From assembly GCA_014649555.1 (NCBI GenBank), contig BMTG01000004.1, positions 186,001 through 250,000 on the forward strand: DNA of 64,000 bases, given 5' to 3'. Below the pieces are notes generated by a model, which searched no databases, was not told where the DNA came from, and saw nothing but the letters and a program-made list of their open reading frames with translations. Origin of the DNA: Streptomyces globisporus (lineage in GTDB: Bacteria; Actinomycetota; Actinomycetes; Streptomycetales; Streptomycetaceae). How positions within the stretch are numbered: position 1 is the stretch's first letter; each line of letters starts with the position of its first letter. Both the position numbers and the translations under genes were made by a program. Shown piece after piece: positions 8,541-16,894 of the stretch.

Positions 8541-9803
8541 TCACCGTCCGCGCACCCACGCCTCCCGCGTCAGCTCGTATTCCACCTCGCCGTGCTCGGA
8601 GCCCTCGATGGCCTCCGGCCAGTCCTCGGTGTAGGCCCGCAGAAAGGTCAGCCCCGTCTTCTCCATCACGCGCCGGGATCCCGTGTTGACCGCCATGGTG
8701 TTGGCGGTGATCCGCTGGGCCCCGAGGTCCGTGAACCCCTTGTCGACCAGGGCCCGTGCGCCTTCGGTGGCGTACCCGCGGCCCCAGGCGGCCCGGCCCA
8801 GTCGATAGCCGAGCTCGACCACGGCGGGGTCGTGTTCGTCCAGCGGGCGGAGTTCGAACCAGCCGAGGAACGCCCCCGTGTCCCTCTCCCGCGCGATCCA
8901 GTAGCCGCGGGTTCCGGTGCACGCGTGGTCGTGGAGGAGCCTCGGCAGGGTCCGGTCCCGGATGTACTCGGCGCTCGTGGGCCGGCCGCCGTTGATGTAT
9001 CGCATGACGGCCGGATCACTGTCGAGGGCGAGCAGGTCGGCGGCGTCGGCGGCCGTGGCGGGGCGCAGGACGAGCCGGTCGGTCTCCAGGAACGCCGGGG
9101 AGACCTGCGGCGTGGTGGTGAGGCGGAGGGTCAGACCCTCCGGGCTCGACAGCCGTGCGGCGCCTCCGGTGAGGGTGACGAGCTCGCCGCCGAGCTCGCG
9201 GGCCCGTGCGGCGACGCGGTCCGGATCGCTCACGGCCACGGCCAGCTCCCAGTGCGGCGCGGCCCCCGGGGCGGCTTCCAGGAACGCGGTCCGGGCGAGC
9301 GGGGCGCCGGTCGTCCCGGTGTAGAAGTGCCGGGCCCGCTCGGGGTCCGCGCAGACCAGGACCATGTGGTGAGGGATCGCCACGCCCTCGTCCGGAGGCG
9401 ATACCGGCCACCCCGCGAACCCCCGCGGCCGCCAGAGGGAGACGGCCGCGCCCACGGGGTCGATCAGGGTGGAGATCCGGCCCTGGTCCCCCGCGTCGAA
9501 GGGCGGGAGGAGGACCTGTGCGCCGTTCTCCGCCGCCACGGCCGTGCGGTGGTCCACGTCGTCGACCGCCAGGTAATAGGCGACATGGGCGGGCAGGCCG
9601 GGCGGGTAGACGGGCTGGGCGAGGTCGCTCAGGCCGCCGATCCGGTGGTCACCTGCCCGGAACACGACGGCCCGGCGCCAGTCCGCCTCGTCCACGGCGA
9701 AGTCCCAGCCCAGCACCGCGGAGAAGAAGGCGGGGGTGCCGGAGGGGTCGCGGGTCTTGAGGTCCATCCAGCAGAACTCGTTCAGGGGGCCGTGCCGCGT
9801 CAT
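8541..9803 (-). CDS. Fusion of two VOC (glyoxalase/bleomycin-resistance fold) domains and a GNAT acetyltransferase
   Basis: A 420-residue cytoplasmic protein. Residues ~1-125 form one VOC domain (MTRHGPLNEFCWMDLKTRDP, TLIDPVGAAVSLWRPRGF). Residues ~140-230 form a second (HMVLVCADPERARHFY). Residues ~240-420 are a RimJ/RimL-like GNAT domain beginning FLETDRLVLRPATAADAADL, with the acetyl-CoA loop LGRAAWGRGYATEGARALV. It has no frameshift, so the fusion appears real. VOC pairs can bind small molecules, and the acetyltransferase could modify the same ligand. The substrate is unknown. Confidence 0.85.
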   Translation of the reverse strand: MTRHGPLNEFCWMDLKTRDPSGTPAFFSAVLGWDFAVDEADWRRAVVFRAGDHRIGGLSDLAQPVYPPGLPAHVAYYLAVDDVDHRTAVAAENGAQVLLPPFDAGDQGRISTLIDPVGAAVSLWRPRGFAGWPVSPPDEGVAIPHHMVLVCADPERARHFYTGTTGAPLARTAFLEAAPGAAPHWELAVAVSDPDRVAARARELGGELVTLTGGAARLSSPEGLTLRLTTTPQVSPAFLETDRLVLRPATAADAADLLALDSDPAVMRYINGGRPTSAEYIRDRTLPRLLHDHACTGTRGYWIARERDTGAFLGWFELRPLDEHDPAVVELGYRLGRAAWGRGYATEGARALVDKGFTDLGAQRITANTMAVNTGSRRVMEKTGLTFLRAYTEDWPEAIEGSEHGEVEYELTREAWVRGR

Positions 9804-9905
9804 CGTGCGCTCCTCGGGTGTCCTGTGCTGGATACCGGGCGCGCGGACGCCCGCGCAAACGAGTTTCCCCGAAGCCGTTCCCCGCCCCCGCCGCTGGGGT
9901 CCCGG

Positions 9906-10844
9906 CTACGACGCCCCGTACACCTGCCCCGGCTTCTCCGCGTCCGCCAGCAGCCGGCGCACCGTCTCGCCCGCCTCGGCCGGGGATCTGCGCGCGCCCC
10001 GGTCGTCGGTGGGGCCGGGGCGCCAGCCCTCCATGACGGTGATGCGGCCCGCCTCGGCCTCGAAGACGCGGCCCGTCACCCCGTCGCTCGCGGCGGAGCC
10101 GAGCCAGACGACGAGGGGCGAAACGTTGGCGGGGGCCATGGCGTCGAACTCCCCCTCCCCCGGGGCCGCCATCGCCTCGGCGAAGGTCCGCTCGGTCATC
10201 CGGGTCCGGGCGGCGGGGGCGAGGGCGTTGACGTGGACCCCGTACCGGCCCAGCTCGGCCGCCGCGACCAGGGTCAGGGCGACGATTCCGGCCTTGGCGG
10301 CCGCGTAGTTGCCCTGGCCGACGCTGCCGAGGAGTCCGGCGCCGGAGCTGGTGTTGATCACCCGGGCGACCGGGGTGCGGCCCGCCTTCGTCTCGGCGCG
10401 CCAGTGGGCGGCGGCGTGCTTGAGGGGCAGGAAGTGGCCCCTGAGGTGGACCCGTACCACCGCGTCCCAGTCGTCCTCGTCGAGGTTGACCAGCATCCGG
10501 TCGCGCAGGAAGCCCGCGTTGTTGACGAGCGTGTCGAGGCGGCCGAAGGCGTCCAGGGCGGTGGAGACCAGGGAGGCCGCACCCTCGGCGGTGGCGATGT
10601 CGCCGCCGTGGACGACGGCTTCACCGCCCGCTGCCACGATCTCGTCGACGACCGCGCGGGCAGGCCCGCCGGAGCGCTCACCCCCACCTCCGTCCGGGCC
10701 GACGCCGAGGTCGTTGACGACGACCCGGGCCCCTTCGGCGGCGAAGGCCAGCGCATGGGCCCGGCCGAGCCCGCGCCCGGCGCCGGTGACGGCGACGACC
10801 CGGCCCGCGCAGAGTCCGGCCCGGTGTGCGGTGGGTGCGGTCAT
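9906..10844 (-). CDS. Short-chain dehydrogenase/reductase in the steroid C/D-ring (HIP) gene set
   Basis: A 312-residue NAD(P)-dependent oxidoreductase. The cofactor motif is VAVTGAGRGLGRAHALAF. NNAG and the catalytic region INTSSGAGLLGSVGQGNYAAAKAG (Ser, Tyr, Lys) are intact. It resembles the MFE-2/17-beta-HSD4 SDR group, which includes the Rv3548c/Rv3549c enzymes of the mycobacterial KstR2 regulon. Assignment to either one is uncertain. The ATG at 10844 follows GGGAGATGAG. It is divergent from echA20 across a KstR2-like palindrome, which suggests co-regulation. Confidence 0.8.
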   Translation of the reverse strand: MTAPTAHRAGLCAGRVVAVTGAGRGLGRAHALAFAAEGARVVVNDLGVGPDGGGGERSGGPARAVVDEIVAAGGEAVVHGGDIATAEGAASLVSTALDAFGRLDTLVNNAGFLRDRMLVNLDEDDWDAVVRVHLRGHFLPLKHAAAHWRAETKAGRTPVARVINTSSGAGLLGSVGQGNYAAAKAGIVALTLVAAAELGRYGVHVNALAPAARTRMTERTFAEAMAAPGEGEFDAMAPANVSPLVVWLGSAASDGVTGRVFEAEAGRITVMEGWRPGPTDDRGARRSPAEAGETVRRLLADAEKPGQVYGAS

Positions 10845-10897
10845 CTCATCTCCCGTGGAAGTGGGCCTGGTTGGCGGGCGGGGGTGCCTGCTACCGT

Positions 10898-10919
10898 CCA
10901 CCTAACAAATGTTTGGTGG
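10898..10919. promoter_or_regulatory. KstR2-like operator, site 1
   Basis: A 22-base near-perfect palindrome; its core AACAAATGTTTGGT (10904-10917) matches 8 of 10 fixed bases of the published KstR2 motif AnCAAGnnCTTGnT. It lies in the divergent promoter of the SDR and echA20 genes. A near-identical site is found at 19574-19587. Confidence 0.78.
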
Positions 10920-10938
10920 AAAGGTAGCTGATCCTCCG

Positions 10939-11688
10939 ATGACTGTCTCCACCTCCTCCCCCTCCGGGGCCGGCGGCGTCCGCGTCGTCACCGTCGACCG
11001 ACCGCCCGTCAACGCGCTGCCCGTGCAGGGCTGGTACGACCTGGCCGACGCCGTACGGGCGGCGGGCCGCGACCCTGAGGTGCGCTGCGTCGTCCTGGCC
11101 GCCGAGGGGCGCGGCTTCAACGCGGGCGTGGACATCAAGGAGTTGCAGCGCGACCCGGGGCACGCGTCGCTGATCGGCGCCAATCGGGGCTGCGCGGAGG
11201 CGTTCGCGGCGGTGTACGCGTGCGAGGTGCCGGTCGTCGCGGCGGTGCGGGGGTTCTGCCTGGGCGGCGGCATCGGGCTCGTCGGGAACGCCGACGCGAT
11301 CGTGGCGAGCGAGGACGCGGTCTTCGGCCTGCCGGAGCTGGACCGGGGCGCGCTGGGCGCCGCGACGCACCTCGCCCGGCTGGTCCCGCAGCATCTGATG
11401 CGCACGCTGTACTACACCTCGCGGACCGTCACGGCCGCCGAACTGCTCGCCCACGGCTCGGTCTGGCAGGTGGTGCCGTCCGCCGGACTCCAGGACGCGG
11501 CACTGGCGTTGGCGGCGGAGATCGCCGCCAAGGACGGCCATCTGCTGCGGCTGGCCAAGGCCGCGCTCAACGGCATCGACCCCGTCGACGTACAGCGCAG
11601 CTACCGCTTCGAGCAGGGGTTCACCTTCGAGGCGAACCTCGCCGGAACCGCCGCCCGGGTCCGCGACACCTTCGGCAAGGAGGCCTGA
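10939..11688 (+). CDS. echA20: Enoyl-CoA hydratase-family hydrolase, EchA20-like
   Basis: A crotonase-fold protein of about 249 residues. In the mycobacterial pathway EchA20 hydrolytically opens steroid ring D of a HIP-derived CoA ester. The sequence shows EGRGFNAGVDIKELQ (oxyanion-hole loop) and GGGIGLVGNADAIVASEDAVFGLPEL, as in the family. The ATG at 10941 (starting base 10939) is preferred over an in-frame ATG at 10909 because the latter lies inside the palindromic operator; the Shine-Dalgarno GGAAAGG is rather distant. It is the first gene of a tight operon with ipdA, ipdB and ipdC. The function is inferred from family plus gene order. Confidence 0.8.
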   Translation: MTVSTSSPSGAGGVRVVTVDRPPVNALPVQGWYDLADAVRAAGRDPEVRCVVLAAEGRGFNAGVDIKELQRDPGHASLIGANRGCAEAFAAVYACEVPVVAAVRGFCLGGGIGLVGNADAIVASEDAVFGLPELDRGALGAATHLARLVPQHLMRTLYYTSRTVTAAELLAHGSVWQVVPSAGLQDAALALAAEIAAKDGHLLRLAKAALNGIDPVDVQRSYRFEQGFTFEANLAGTAARVRDTFGKEA

Positions 11689-11691
11689 ACC

Positions 11692-12582
11692 GTGACCACC
11701 GCCCCGTACGCCCGCGACAAGACGATGACGCCCGAGGAGGTCGTGGACCGGCTGAGCAGCGGGATGACGATCGGGATCGGCGGCTGGGGTTCTCGCCGCA
11801 AGCCGATGGCCCTGGTCAGGGCGCTGCTCCGGTCATCGGTCACCGATCTCACGGTGATCTCCTACGGCGGCCCGGACGTCGGCCTGCTCGCCGCGGCGGG
11901 GCGGATCCGTCGCCTGGTCACGGCGTTCGTGACGCTCGACTCCATCCCGCTGGAGCCGCACTACCGGGCGGCCCGGCAGCGCGGGGCGTTCGCGCTGACG
12001 GAGATCGACGAGGCGATGTTCATGTGGGGGCTGCACGCGGCGGCGAACCGGCTGCCGTTCCTGCCGGTGCGGGCCGGGCTCGGCTCGGACGTCATGCGGG
12101 TCAACCCCGAGCTGCGGACGGTCACTTCGCCGTACGAGGACGGGGAGGAGTTCGTGGCGATGCCCGCCCTGCGGATGGACGCGGCGCTGGTCCACCTGAA
12201 CCGGGCGGACCGGCTCGGCAACGGCCGGTACCTGGGCCCCGACCCGTACTTCGACGATCTGTTCTGCGAAGCGGCGGACGCGGCGTACGTCTCCTGCGAA
12301 CGCCTGCTGGAGACGCGGGAGTTGACCGAGGGCGCGGGGGCGCTGCAGACCCTCCTCGTGCAACGGCACTCCGTCACCGGGGTCGTGGAGACGCCCGGCG
12401 GGGCGCACTTCACGTCCTGCGTACCCGACCATCCGCGCGACGAGCCGTTCCAGAAGGCGTACGCGGCAGCGGCGGCGGACCCGGTGGCCTGGGCGGATTT
12501 CGCCGCGCGCTTCCTGCCGCCGGACGGCGACGAGAAGAGCTACCGGGAAGCCGTCCGCGTCTGGCACGAGGAGCAGAAATGA
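11692..12582 (+). CDS. ipdA: CoA-transferase-like ring hydrolase, alpha subunit (IpdA)
   Basis: The 296-residue alpha subunit of a class I CoA-transferase-like pair. In Mycobacterium and Rhodococcus, IpdAB hydrolytically opens the last steroid ring (ring C) of COCHEA-CoA. The N-terminal GGMTIGIGGWG-type glycine loop appears here as GMTIGIGGWGSRRKPMALVRAL. Glu104 (LTEIDEAMFMWGL) is about where the essential Glu of IpdA is described. It follows echA20 by three bases and its stop overlaps the ipdB start as ATGA. An ordinary acid CoA-transferase is the alternative, but the neighbours favour IpdA. Confidence 0.83.
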   Translation: MTTAPYARDKTMTPEEVVDRLSSGMTIGIGGWGSRRKPMALVRALLRSSVTDLTVISYGGPDVGLLAAAGRIRRLVTAFVTLDSIPLEPHYRAARQRGAFALTEIDEAMFMWGLHAAANRLPFLPVRAGLGSDVMRVNPELRTVTSPYEDGEEFVAMPALRMDAALVHLNRADRLGNGRYLGPDPYFDDLFCEAADAAYVSCERLLETRELTEGAGALQTLLVQRHSVTGVVETPGGAHFTSCVPDHPRDEPFQKAYAAAAADPVAWADFAARFLPPDGDEKSYREAVRVWHEEQK

Positions 12583-13328
12583 ACGCGTCCGCCGTGGAGA
12601 GCACCACCCGTGCCGAATACTGCGTGATCGCCTGCGCGGAGGCCTGGCGGGGCGGCGGGGAGATTCTGGCCAGTCCGATGGGCGCGGTGCCGTCGGTCGG
12701 AGCCCGGCTGGCCCGGCTGACCTTCGCCCCCGATCTGCTGCTCACGGACGGCGAGGCGACGCTCGTCGGCCCGGGCGGCGAAGCGGAGGGCTGGCTCCCC
12801 TACCGCAGGCATCTGGCCCTGGTGACGGGCGGACGGCGGCACGTGATGATGGGCGCGAGCCAGATCGACCGGTTCGGCAACCAGAACATCTCCTGCATCG
12901 GCGACTGGGAGCAGCCGGCCCGCCAGCTCCTCGGGGTGCGCGGCGCACCCGTCAACACGCTGAACAACCCGGTGAGTTACTGGATCCCCCGGCACTCCCC
13001 CCGGGTCTTCGTCGAGCGCGTCGACATGATCTGCGGGGTCGGACACGACAGCGCGCGGGCGGCGGGGCCGTCGGCCACCCGCTTCCACCGCATCCCCCGG
13101 GTCGTGAGCGATCTCGGGGTCTTCGACTTCGCGACGCCGGACCGTTCGATGCGGCTGGCCTCCCTCCATCCCGGCGTCACGGTCGGCCAGGTCCGCGAGG
13201 CGACGGGCTTCACGCTCACGGTCCCCGCCGACGTCCCGTACACCCGCGATCCCTCCCCCGCCGAGCTCGCTCTGATCCGCGAGGTCGTCGACCCGGCGCG
13301 CACCCGGGACCGGGAGGTCAGGGCCTGA
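12579..13328 (+). CDS. ipdB: CoA-transferase-like ring hydrolase, beta subunit (IpdB)
   Basis: The 249-residue beta-subunit partner of IpdA. It shows the class I CoA-transferase beta fold with MMGASQIDRFGNQNISCIGDW and the later PRVVSDLGVFDF, a pattern typical of the family. Its length is close to characterised IpdB proteins (~250). The ATG at 12579 overlaps the ipdA stop by four bases, indicating translational coupling of a heteromeric enzyme. Its stop in turn overlaps the ipdC start. Confidence 0.85.
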   Translation: MNASAVESTTRAEYCVIACAEAWRGGGEILASPMGAVPSVGARLARLTFAPDLLLTDGEATLVGPGGEAEGWLPYRRHLALVTGGRRHVMMGASQIDRFGNQNISCIGDWEQPARQLLGVRGAPVNTLNNPVSYWIPRHSPRVFVERVDMICGVGHDSARAAGPSATRFHRIPRVVSDLGVFDFATPDRSMRLASLHPGVTVGQVREATGFTLTVPADVPYTRDPSPAELALIREVVDPARTRDREVRA

Positions 13329-14416
13329 TGCGCACCGCCCTGACCGACCTCGTCGGCGTGCGGCACCCGATCGTGCAGACCGGGATGGGCTGGGTGGCGG
13401 GCCCCCGCCTGGTCACCGCGACCGCGCGGGCCGGGGCGCTCGGCATCCTGGCCTCCGCGACCATGACGCCGGAGCAACTGCGGTCCGCCGTACGGGAGGT
13501 GAGGTCCCGGACCGACGTGCCGTTCGGGGTGAACCTGCGGGCGGACGCGGGGGACGCCCGGGAGCGGGTGCGGATCATCGTCGAGGAGGGCGTCCGGGTG
13601 GCGTCGTTCGCGCTCGCCCCGTCGCGGGAGCTGATCGCGGAGCTGAAGGACGCCGGCGTTCTCGTGGTCCCGTCGGTGGGGGCCCGGCGGCACGCGGAGA
13701 AGGTCGCGGCCTGGGGTGCGGACGCGGTGATCGTGCAGGGCGGCGAGGGGGGCGGCCACACGGGGGACGTGGCGACGACGGTCCTGCTGCCGCAGGTGGT
13801 GGACGCGGTGGACATCCCGGTGGTCGCGGCGGGCGGCTTCCACGACGGCCGGGGCTTGGTGGCGGCGCTGGCGTACGGGGCGGCGGGGGTGGCGATGGGG
13901 ACGCGTTTCCTCCTCACGTCCGACTCGACGGTCCCGGACGCGGTGAAGGCCCGCTACCTGGCGGCGACCGCGAAGGACATCACGCTGACGCGTGCGGTGG
14001 ACGGGCTGCCGCACCGGATGCTCCGTACGGAGATGGTGGCGGAACTGGAGAACGGGACGGGCCGGCTGCGCGCCCTGTACGGGGCGGTACGCCGGGCGTC
14101 CCGCTTCCGCCGGCTGTCCGGCCTGAGCTGGCCGGGCATGGTCCGGGACGGTCTCGCGATGCGGCACGGCAAGGAGCTGAGCTGGAGCCAGGTGCTGCTG
14201 GCGGCGAACACGCCGATGCTGCTGAGGGCGGCGATGGTGGAGGGCCGGACGGACCTCGGGATCATGGCCTCGGGCCAGGTGGCGGCCCTGATCGAGGACG
14301 TGCCGAGTGTGGCGGGGCTGGTGGAGCGGGTGATGGCGGATGCGGAGGGGACCCTTGCGGCGCTGGCTGCGATGTCGAGCCCGCCCGGCGCCGAATCAAG
14401 CCCGTCCGGCGCTTGA
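13328..14416 (+). CDS. ipdC: Nitronate monooxygenase-family flavoprotein, IpdC-like
   Basis: A 362-residue FMN-dependent TIM-barrel oxidoreductase. Family landmarks are GMGWVAGPRLVTATARAGALG, the central VIVQGGEGGGHTG, and the phosphate-binding VAAGGFHDGRGLVAALAYGA. In the KstR2 regulon IpdC (Rv3553) is a flavin-dependent dehydrogenase acting on a HIP-derived CoA thioester. The TGATG overlap with ipdB shows it is the fourth cistron of the operon. The last ~15 residues (SSPPGAESSPSGA) and the stop codon are encoded by the edge of an intergenic repeat array, so the native C-terminus may have been altered. A generic nitronate monooxygenase is the alternative. Confidence 0.8.
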   Translation: MRTALTDLVGVRHPIVQTGMGWVAGPRLVTATARAGALGILASATMTPEQLRSAVREVRSRTDVPFGVNLRADAGDARERVRIIVEEGVRVASFALAPSRELIAELKDAGVLVVPSVGARRHAEKVAAWGADAVIVQGGEGGGHTGDVATTVLLPQVVDAVDIPVVAAGGFHDGRGLVAALAYGAAGVAMGTRFLLTSDSTVPDAVKARYLAATAKDITLTRAVDGLPHRMLRTEMVAELENGTGRLRALYGAVRRASRFRRLSGLSWPGMVRDGLAMRHGKELSWSQVLLAANTPMLLRAAMVEGRTDLGIMASGQVAALIEDVPSVAGLVERVMADAEGTLAALAAMSSPPGAESSPSGA

Positions 14417-14652
14417 GCACCGGGCCGCCCCATCAAGCCCGGGACGGGGCTTGAGGACGCCTTTGCCCGAGGCCTCGGACCGGGGCACATCAAGCCCGTC
14501 CGGCACGTGATGACCGGGTCGCCCCATCAAGCCCAGACCCGGGCTTGATGACGACGCCGGCCACATCAAGCCCGTCCGGCGATTGAGGACAAAGCCCGGG
14601 ACGGGGCTTTCGGGGCTCCGCCCCGGCCCCCGGTCCTCAATCGCCGGACGGC
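14395..14652. repeat. Array of inverted and direct 'CAAGCCCGTCCGGC' intergenic repeats
   Basis: ATCAAGCCCGTCCGGC occurs near 14395, 14489 and 14565, and an inverted copy (CCTCAATCGCCGGACGG) ends near 14651. Between them are hairpins such as CATCAAGCCC/GGGCTTGATG (14525-14550) and AAAGCCC/GGGCTTT. Repeats of this look are common between convergent genes in Streptomyces. Here they fill the ipdC-helicase gap and overlap the end of ipdC. They probably act as terminators or are mobile REP/MITE-like debris. Confidence 0.75.
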
Positions 14653-14665
14653 TCACATAGGCGCC

Positions 14666-16276
14666 CTACGCCGCCCGGCGACGCCGCGCAGGGGCGCCGG
14701 AGCGGGCAGGGGCACCGGAACGCGCCGCACCGCCCTGCGCGCCGGCACCGGCACCGGCACCCGATCCGCGCCGCCCCCGCCCCCGGCTCCCGGAGCGCAC
14801 CGCTCCACCGCCCGAGCCGGAGCCCGACCGGGTCCGCTGCTTCGGCGGGGTCGGCTGCGGGACCTCGATCACGATCGCGACGCCCGACGGCTCACGGGCG
14901 CCCGTGATCCGGCTCAGCTCCTCGTCGCTGGACGTGACCCGCGTGGTGCGCGGCGCGATGCCCGCGTCCTGCATCAGCCGGGTCATCTCGCGCTTCTCGT
15001 CGGGCAGCACCAGCGTGACGACGCTGCCGGACTCCCCGGCGCGGGCCGTACGGCCACCCCGGTGGAGGTAGTCCTTGTGGTCCGTCGGCGGGTCCACGTT
15101 GACGACCAGGTCGAGGTCGTCGACGTGGATGCCGCGGGCCGCGACGTTCGTCGCGACGAGCGCGGTGACCTGGCCGTTCTTGAACTGGTCCAGCGTCCGG
15201 TTGCGCTGCGGCTGGGAGCGCCCGCCGTGCAGCGCCGCCGCCCGGACACCGCTGGCGAGCAGCCGCTTGGCGAAGCGGTCGGCGGCGCGCTTGGTGTCGA
15301 CGAACATGATCACCCGGCCGTCCCGGGCGGCGATCTTCGTGGCGACGGCCTTCTTGTCGGTCTCGTCCAGGACGTGGAGCACGTGGTGCTCCATCGTGGT
15401 GACCGCACCGGCGGACGGGTCGACGGAGTGCACGACCGGGTCGGTGAGGAACATCTTGACGAGCCGGTCGATGTTCTTGTCGAGGGTCGCGGAGAACAGC
15501 ATGCGCTGGCCGTCCGCCTCGACCTGCTTGAGCAGGGCGACGACCTGCGGCATGAAGCCCATGTCGGCCATCTGGTCGGCCTCGTCGAGGACGGTGATGG
15601 CGACCTGGTCCAGGCGGCAGTCGCCGCGCTCGATGAGGTCCTTGAGCCGGCCGGGGGTGGCGACGAGCACTTCGGCTCCGCGCCGCAGGGTGGCGGACTG
15701 CTTGGTGATCGACATGCCGCCGACGACGGTGGCGAGCCGCAGGTTCACGGCGGTCGCGTACGGGGTCAGCGCGTCGGTGACCTGCTGGGCCAGCTCGCGG
15801 GTGGGGACGAGGACCATGGCGAGCGGGGCGCGCGGCTCGCTGCGGCGGCCGGCGGTGCGGGCCAGCAGGGCCAGGCCGAAGGCGAGGGTCTTGCCGGAGC
15901 CGGTGCGGCCCCGGCCGAGGATGTCGCGGCCGGCCAGCGAGTTCGGCAGGGTCGCGCCCTGGATCGGGAACGGCTCGGTGACGCCCTGCGCGGCGAGGGT
16001 CTTCAGCAGCGCGGCGGGCATGTCCAGGTCGGCGAAGGCGTCGACGGACGGCAGCGCGGGGGTCATGGTCTCCGGCAGAGCGAACTCTGCGGGCGCCGCG
16101 ACGGCGGGCTTGCGGCGGGCCGCGGGCTTGGAGCCGCCCTGGGTCCGGGAGCGGGGTGCGCCGCCCCGGCCGTTCGCAGGGGCCTGGGAGCCGGCGCCCT
16201 GGCCGCGGCCCCGGCCACGGGCCGGTCGCGAGCGGGGGGTGCGGTCCTGGCGTTCGGATCGCTCGGAGCTGGTCAT
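14666..16276 (-). CDS. DEAD-box ATP-dependent RNA helicase
   Basis: A 536-residue RNA helicase. The core shows the Q-motif region PFPIQGATLPNSLAGRD, motif I GRGRTGSGKT, Ia PTRELAQQV, II DEAD (VLDEADQMADMGF), III SAT, and the C-terminal motifs ARGIHVDDLDLVVN and HRGGRTARAG. The N-terminal ~70 and C-terminal ~75 residues are Arg/Gly/Ser-rich tails likely to bind RNA. The ATG at 16276 follows AGGAGGGC. It lies downstream of a cold-shock gene, a pairing consistent with RNA unwinding in the cold. A strong hairpin separates the two, so they may be only partly co-transcribed. Confidence 0.95.
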   Translation of the reverse strand: MTSSERSERQDRTPRSRPARGRGRGQGAGSQAPANGRGGAPRSRTQGGSKPAARRKPAVAAPAEFALPETMTPALPSVDAFADLDMPAALLKTLAAQGVTEPFPIQGATLPNSLAGRDILGRGRTGSGKTLAFGLALLARTAGRRSEPRAPLAMVLVPTRELAQQVTDALTPYATAVNLRLATVVGGMSITKQSATLRRGAEVLVATPGRLKDLIERGDCRLDQVAITVLDEADQMADMGFMPQVVALLKQVEADGQRMLFSATLDKNIDRLVKMFLTDPVVHSVDPSAGAVTTMEHHVLHVLDETDKKAVATKIAARDGRVIMFVDTKRAADRFAKRLLASGVRAAALHGGRSQPQRNRTLDQFKNGQVTALVATNVAARGIHVDDLDLVVNVDPPTDHKDYLHRGGRTARAGESGSVVTLVLPDEKREMTRLMQDAGIAPRTTRVTSSDEELSRITGAREPSGVAIVIEVPQPTPPKQRTRSGSGSGGGAVRSGSRGRGRRGSGAGAGAGAQGGAARSGAPARSGAPARRRRAA

Positions 16277-16404
16277 ACGGAATTGCCCTCCTGGGGGGAT
16301 TCCTGGGCAACTGCGAATGGGTTGGTGCGATGTGCCGGCCCGGCCGTTCCCCGTGCGCCCCCAGGATGTGCGCACAGAACGGTTTGTTTGCTCGGACAGC
16401 ACAA

Positions 16405-16439
16405 ACCGGGGCCCGCACCTTCACGGTGCGGGCCCCGGT
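16405..16439 (-). terminator. Strong hairpin after the cold-shock gene
   Basis: A perfect 15-bp stem (ACCGGGGCCCGCACC / GGTGCGGGCCCCGGT) with a five-base loop lies directly downstream of the cold-shock gene stop and upstream of the helicase start. It probably terminates or attenuates the csp transcript. Confidence 0.85.
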
Positions 16440-16461
16440 CAGCGAGGTACGCGTCCGACGA

Positions 16462-16665
16462 TTAGACCGGGACGATGTTCTCGGCCTGCGGGCCCTTCTG
16501 GCCCTGCGTGACGTCGAAGGAGACCTTCTGGCCCTCCTGCAGCTCACGGAAGCCGGAGGCGTTGATGTTGGAGTAGTGGGCGAAGACGTCGGCGCCGCCG
16601 CCGTCCTGCTCGATGAAGCCGAAGCCCTTTTCCGAGTTGAACCACTTCACGGTACCGGTGGCCAT
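16462..16665 (-). CDS. Cold-shock protein, CspA family
   Basis: A 67-residue single cold-shock domain that binds single-stranded RNA and DNA. RNP1 is KGFGFI ([14 protein letters not shown]) and RNP2 is DVFAHYSNI, with the starting [10 protein letters not shown] typical of Streptomyces Csps. The strong site TAGGAGAATGAC precedes the ATG. The upstream leader is comparatively AT-rich, which is unusual for this genome and fits a regulated mRNA leader. A DEAD-box helicase follows on the same strand. Confidence 0.96.
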   Translation of the reverse strand: MATGTVKWFNSEKGFGFIEQDGGGADVFAHYSNINASGFRELQEGQKVSFDVTQGQKGPQAENIVPV

Positions 16666-16764
16666 GTCATTCTCCTAAAACAGGTGCAGTGCCGGAAATC
16701 CGCACTTTACGAATTCCAAGTCGCCGCATTGAGCCCCATCCGGAGAAAGCCGGAAAACAATAAA

Positions 16765-16793
16765 GCGCCTGACGAAGCATTCCCGTCAGGCGC
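16765..16793 (-). terminator. Intrinsic terminator between fadA6 and csp
   Basis: A perfect 10-bp stem (GCGCCTGACG / CGTCAGGCGC) with a nine-base loop is followed on the minus strand by TTTATTGTTTT, a rare U-tract for this genome. It should end the fadA6 transcript before the cold-shock gene. It could alternatively be part of the csp leader. Confidence 0.78.
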
Positions 16794-16848
16794 ACATAAT
16801 GTTCATGGGTACCAAAACTGCAACGCGGACCACCCTAGCACGCCCTCC

Positions 16849-16882
16849 CCCGCGGCGGTGGATCATGACGCGCCGCCGCGGG
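16849..16882 (-). terminator. GC-rich hairpin just after fadA6
   Basis: The arms CCCGCGGCGG (16849-16858) and CCGCCGCGGG (16873-16882) form a 10-bp stem 13 bases past the fadA6 stop, without a U-tract. It probably helps to end or stabilise that transcript. Confidence 0.6.
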
Positions 16883-16894
16883 TCGGGGCGGAGA

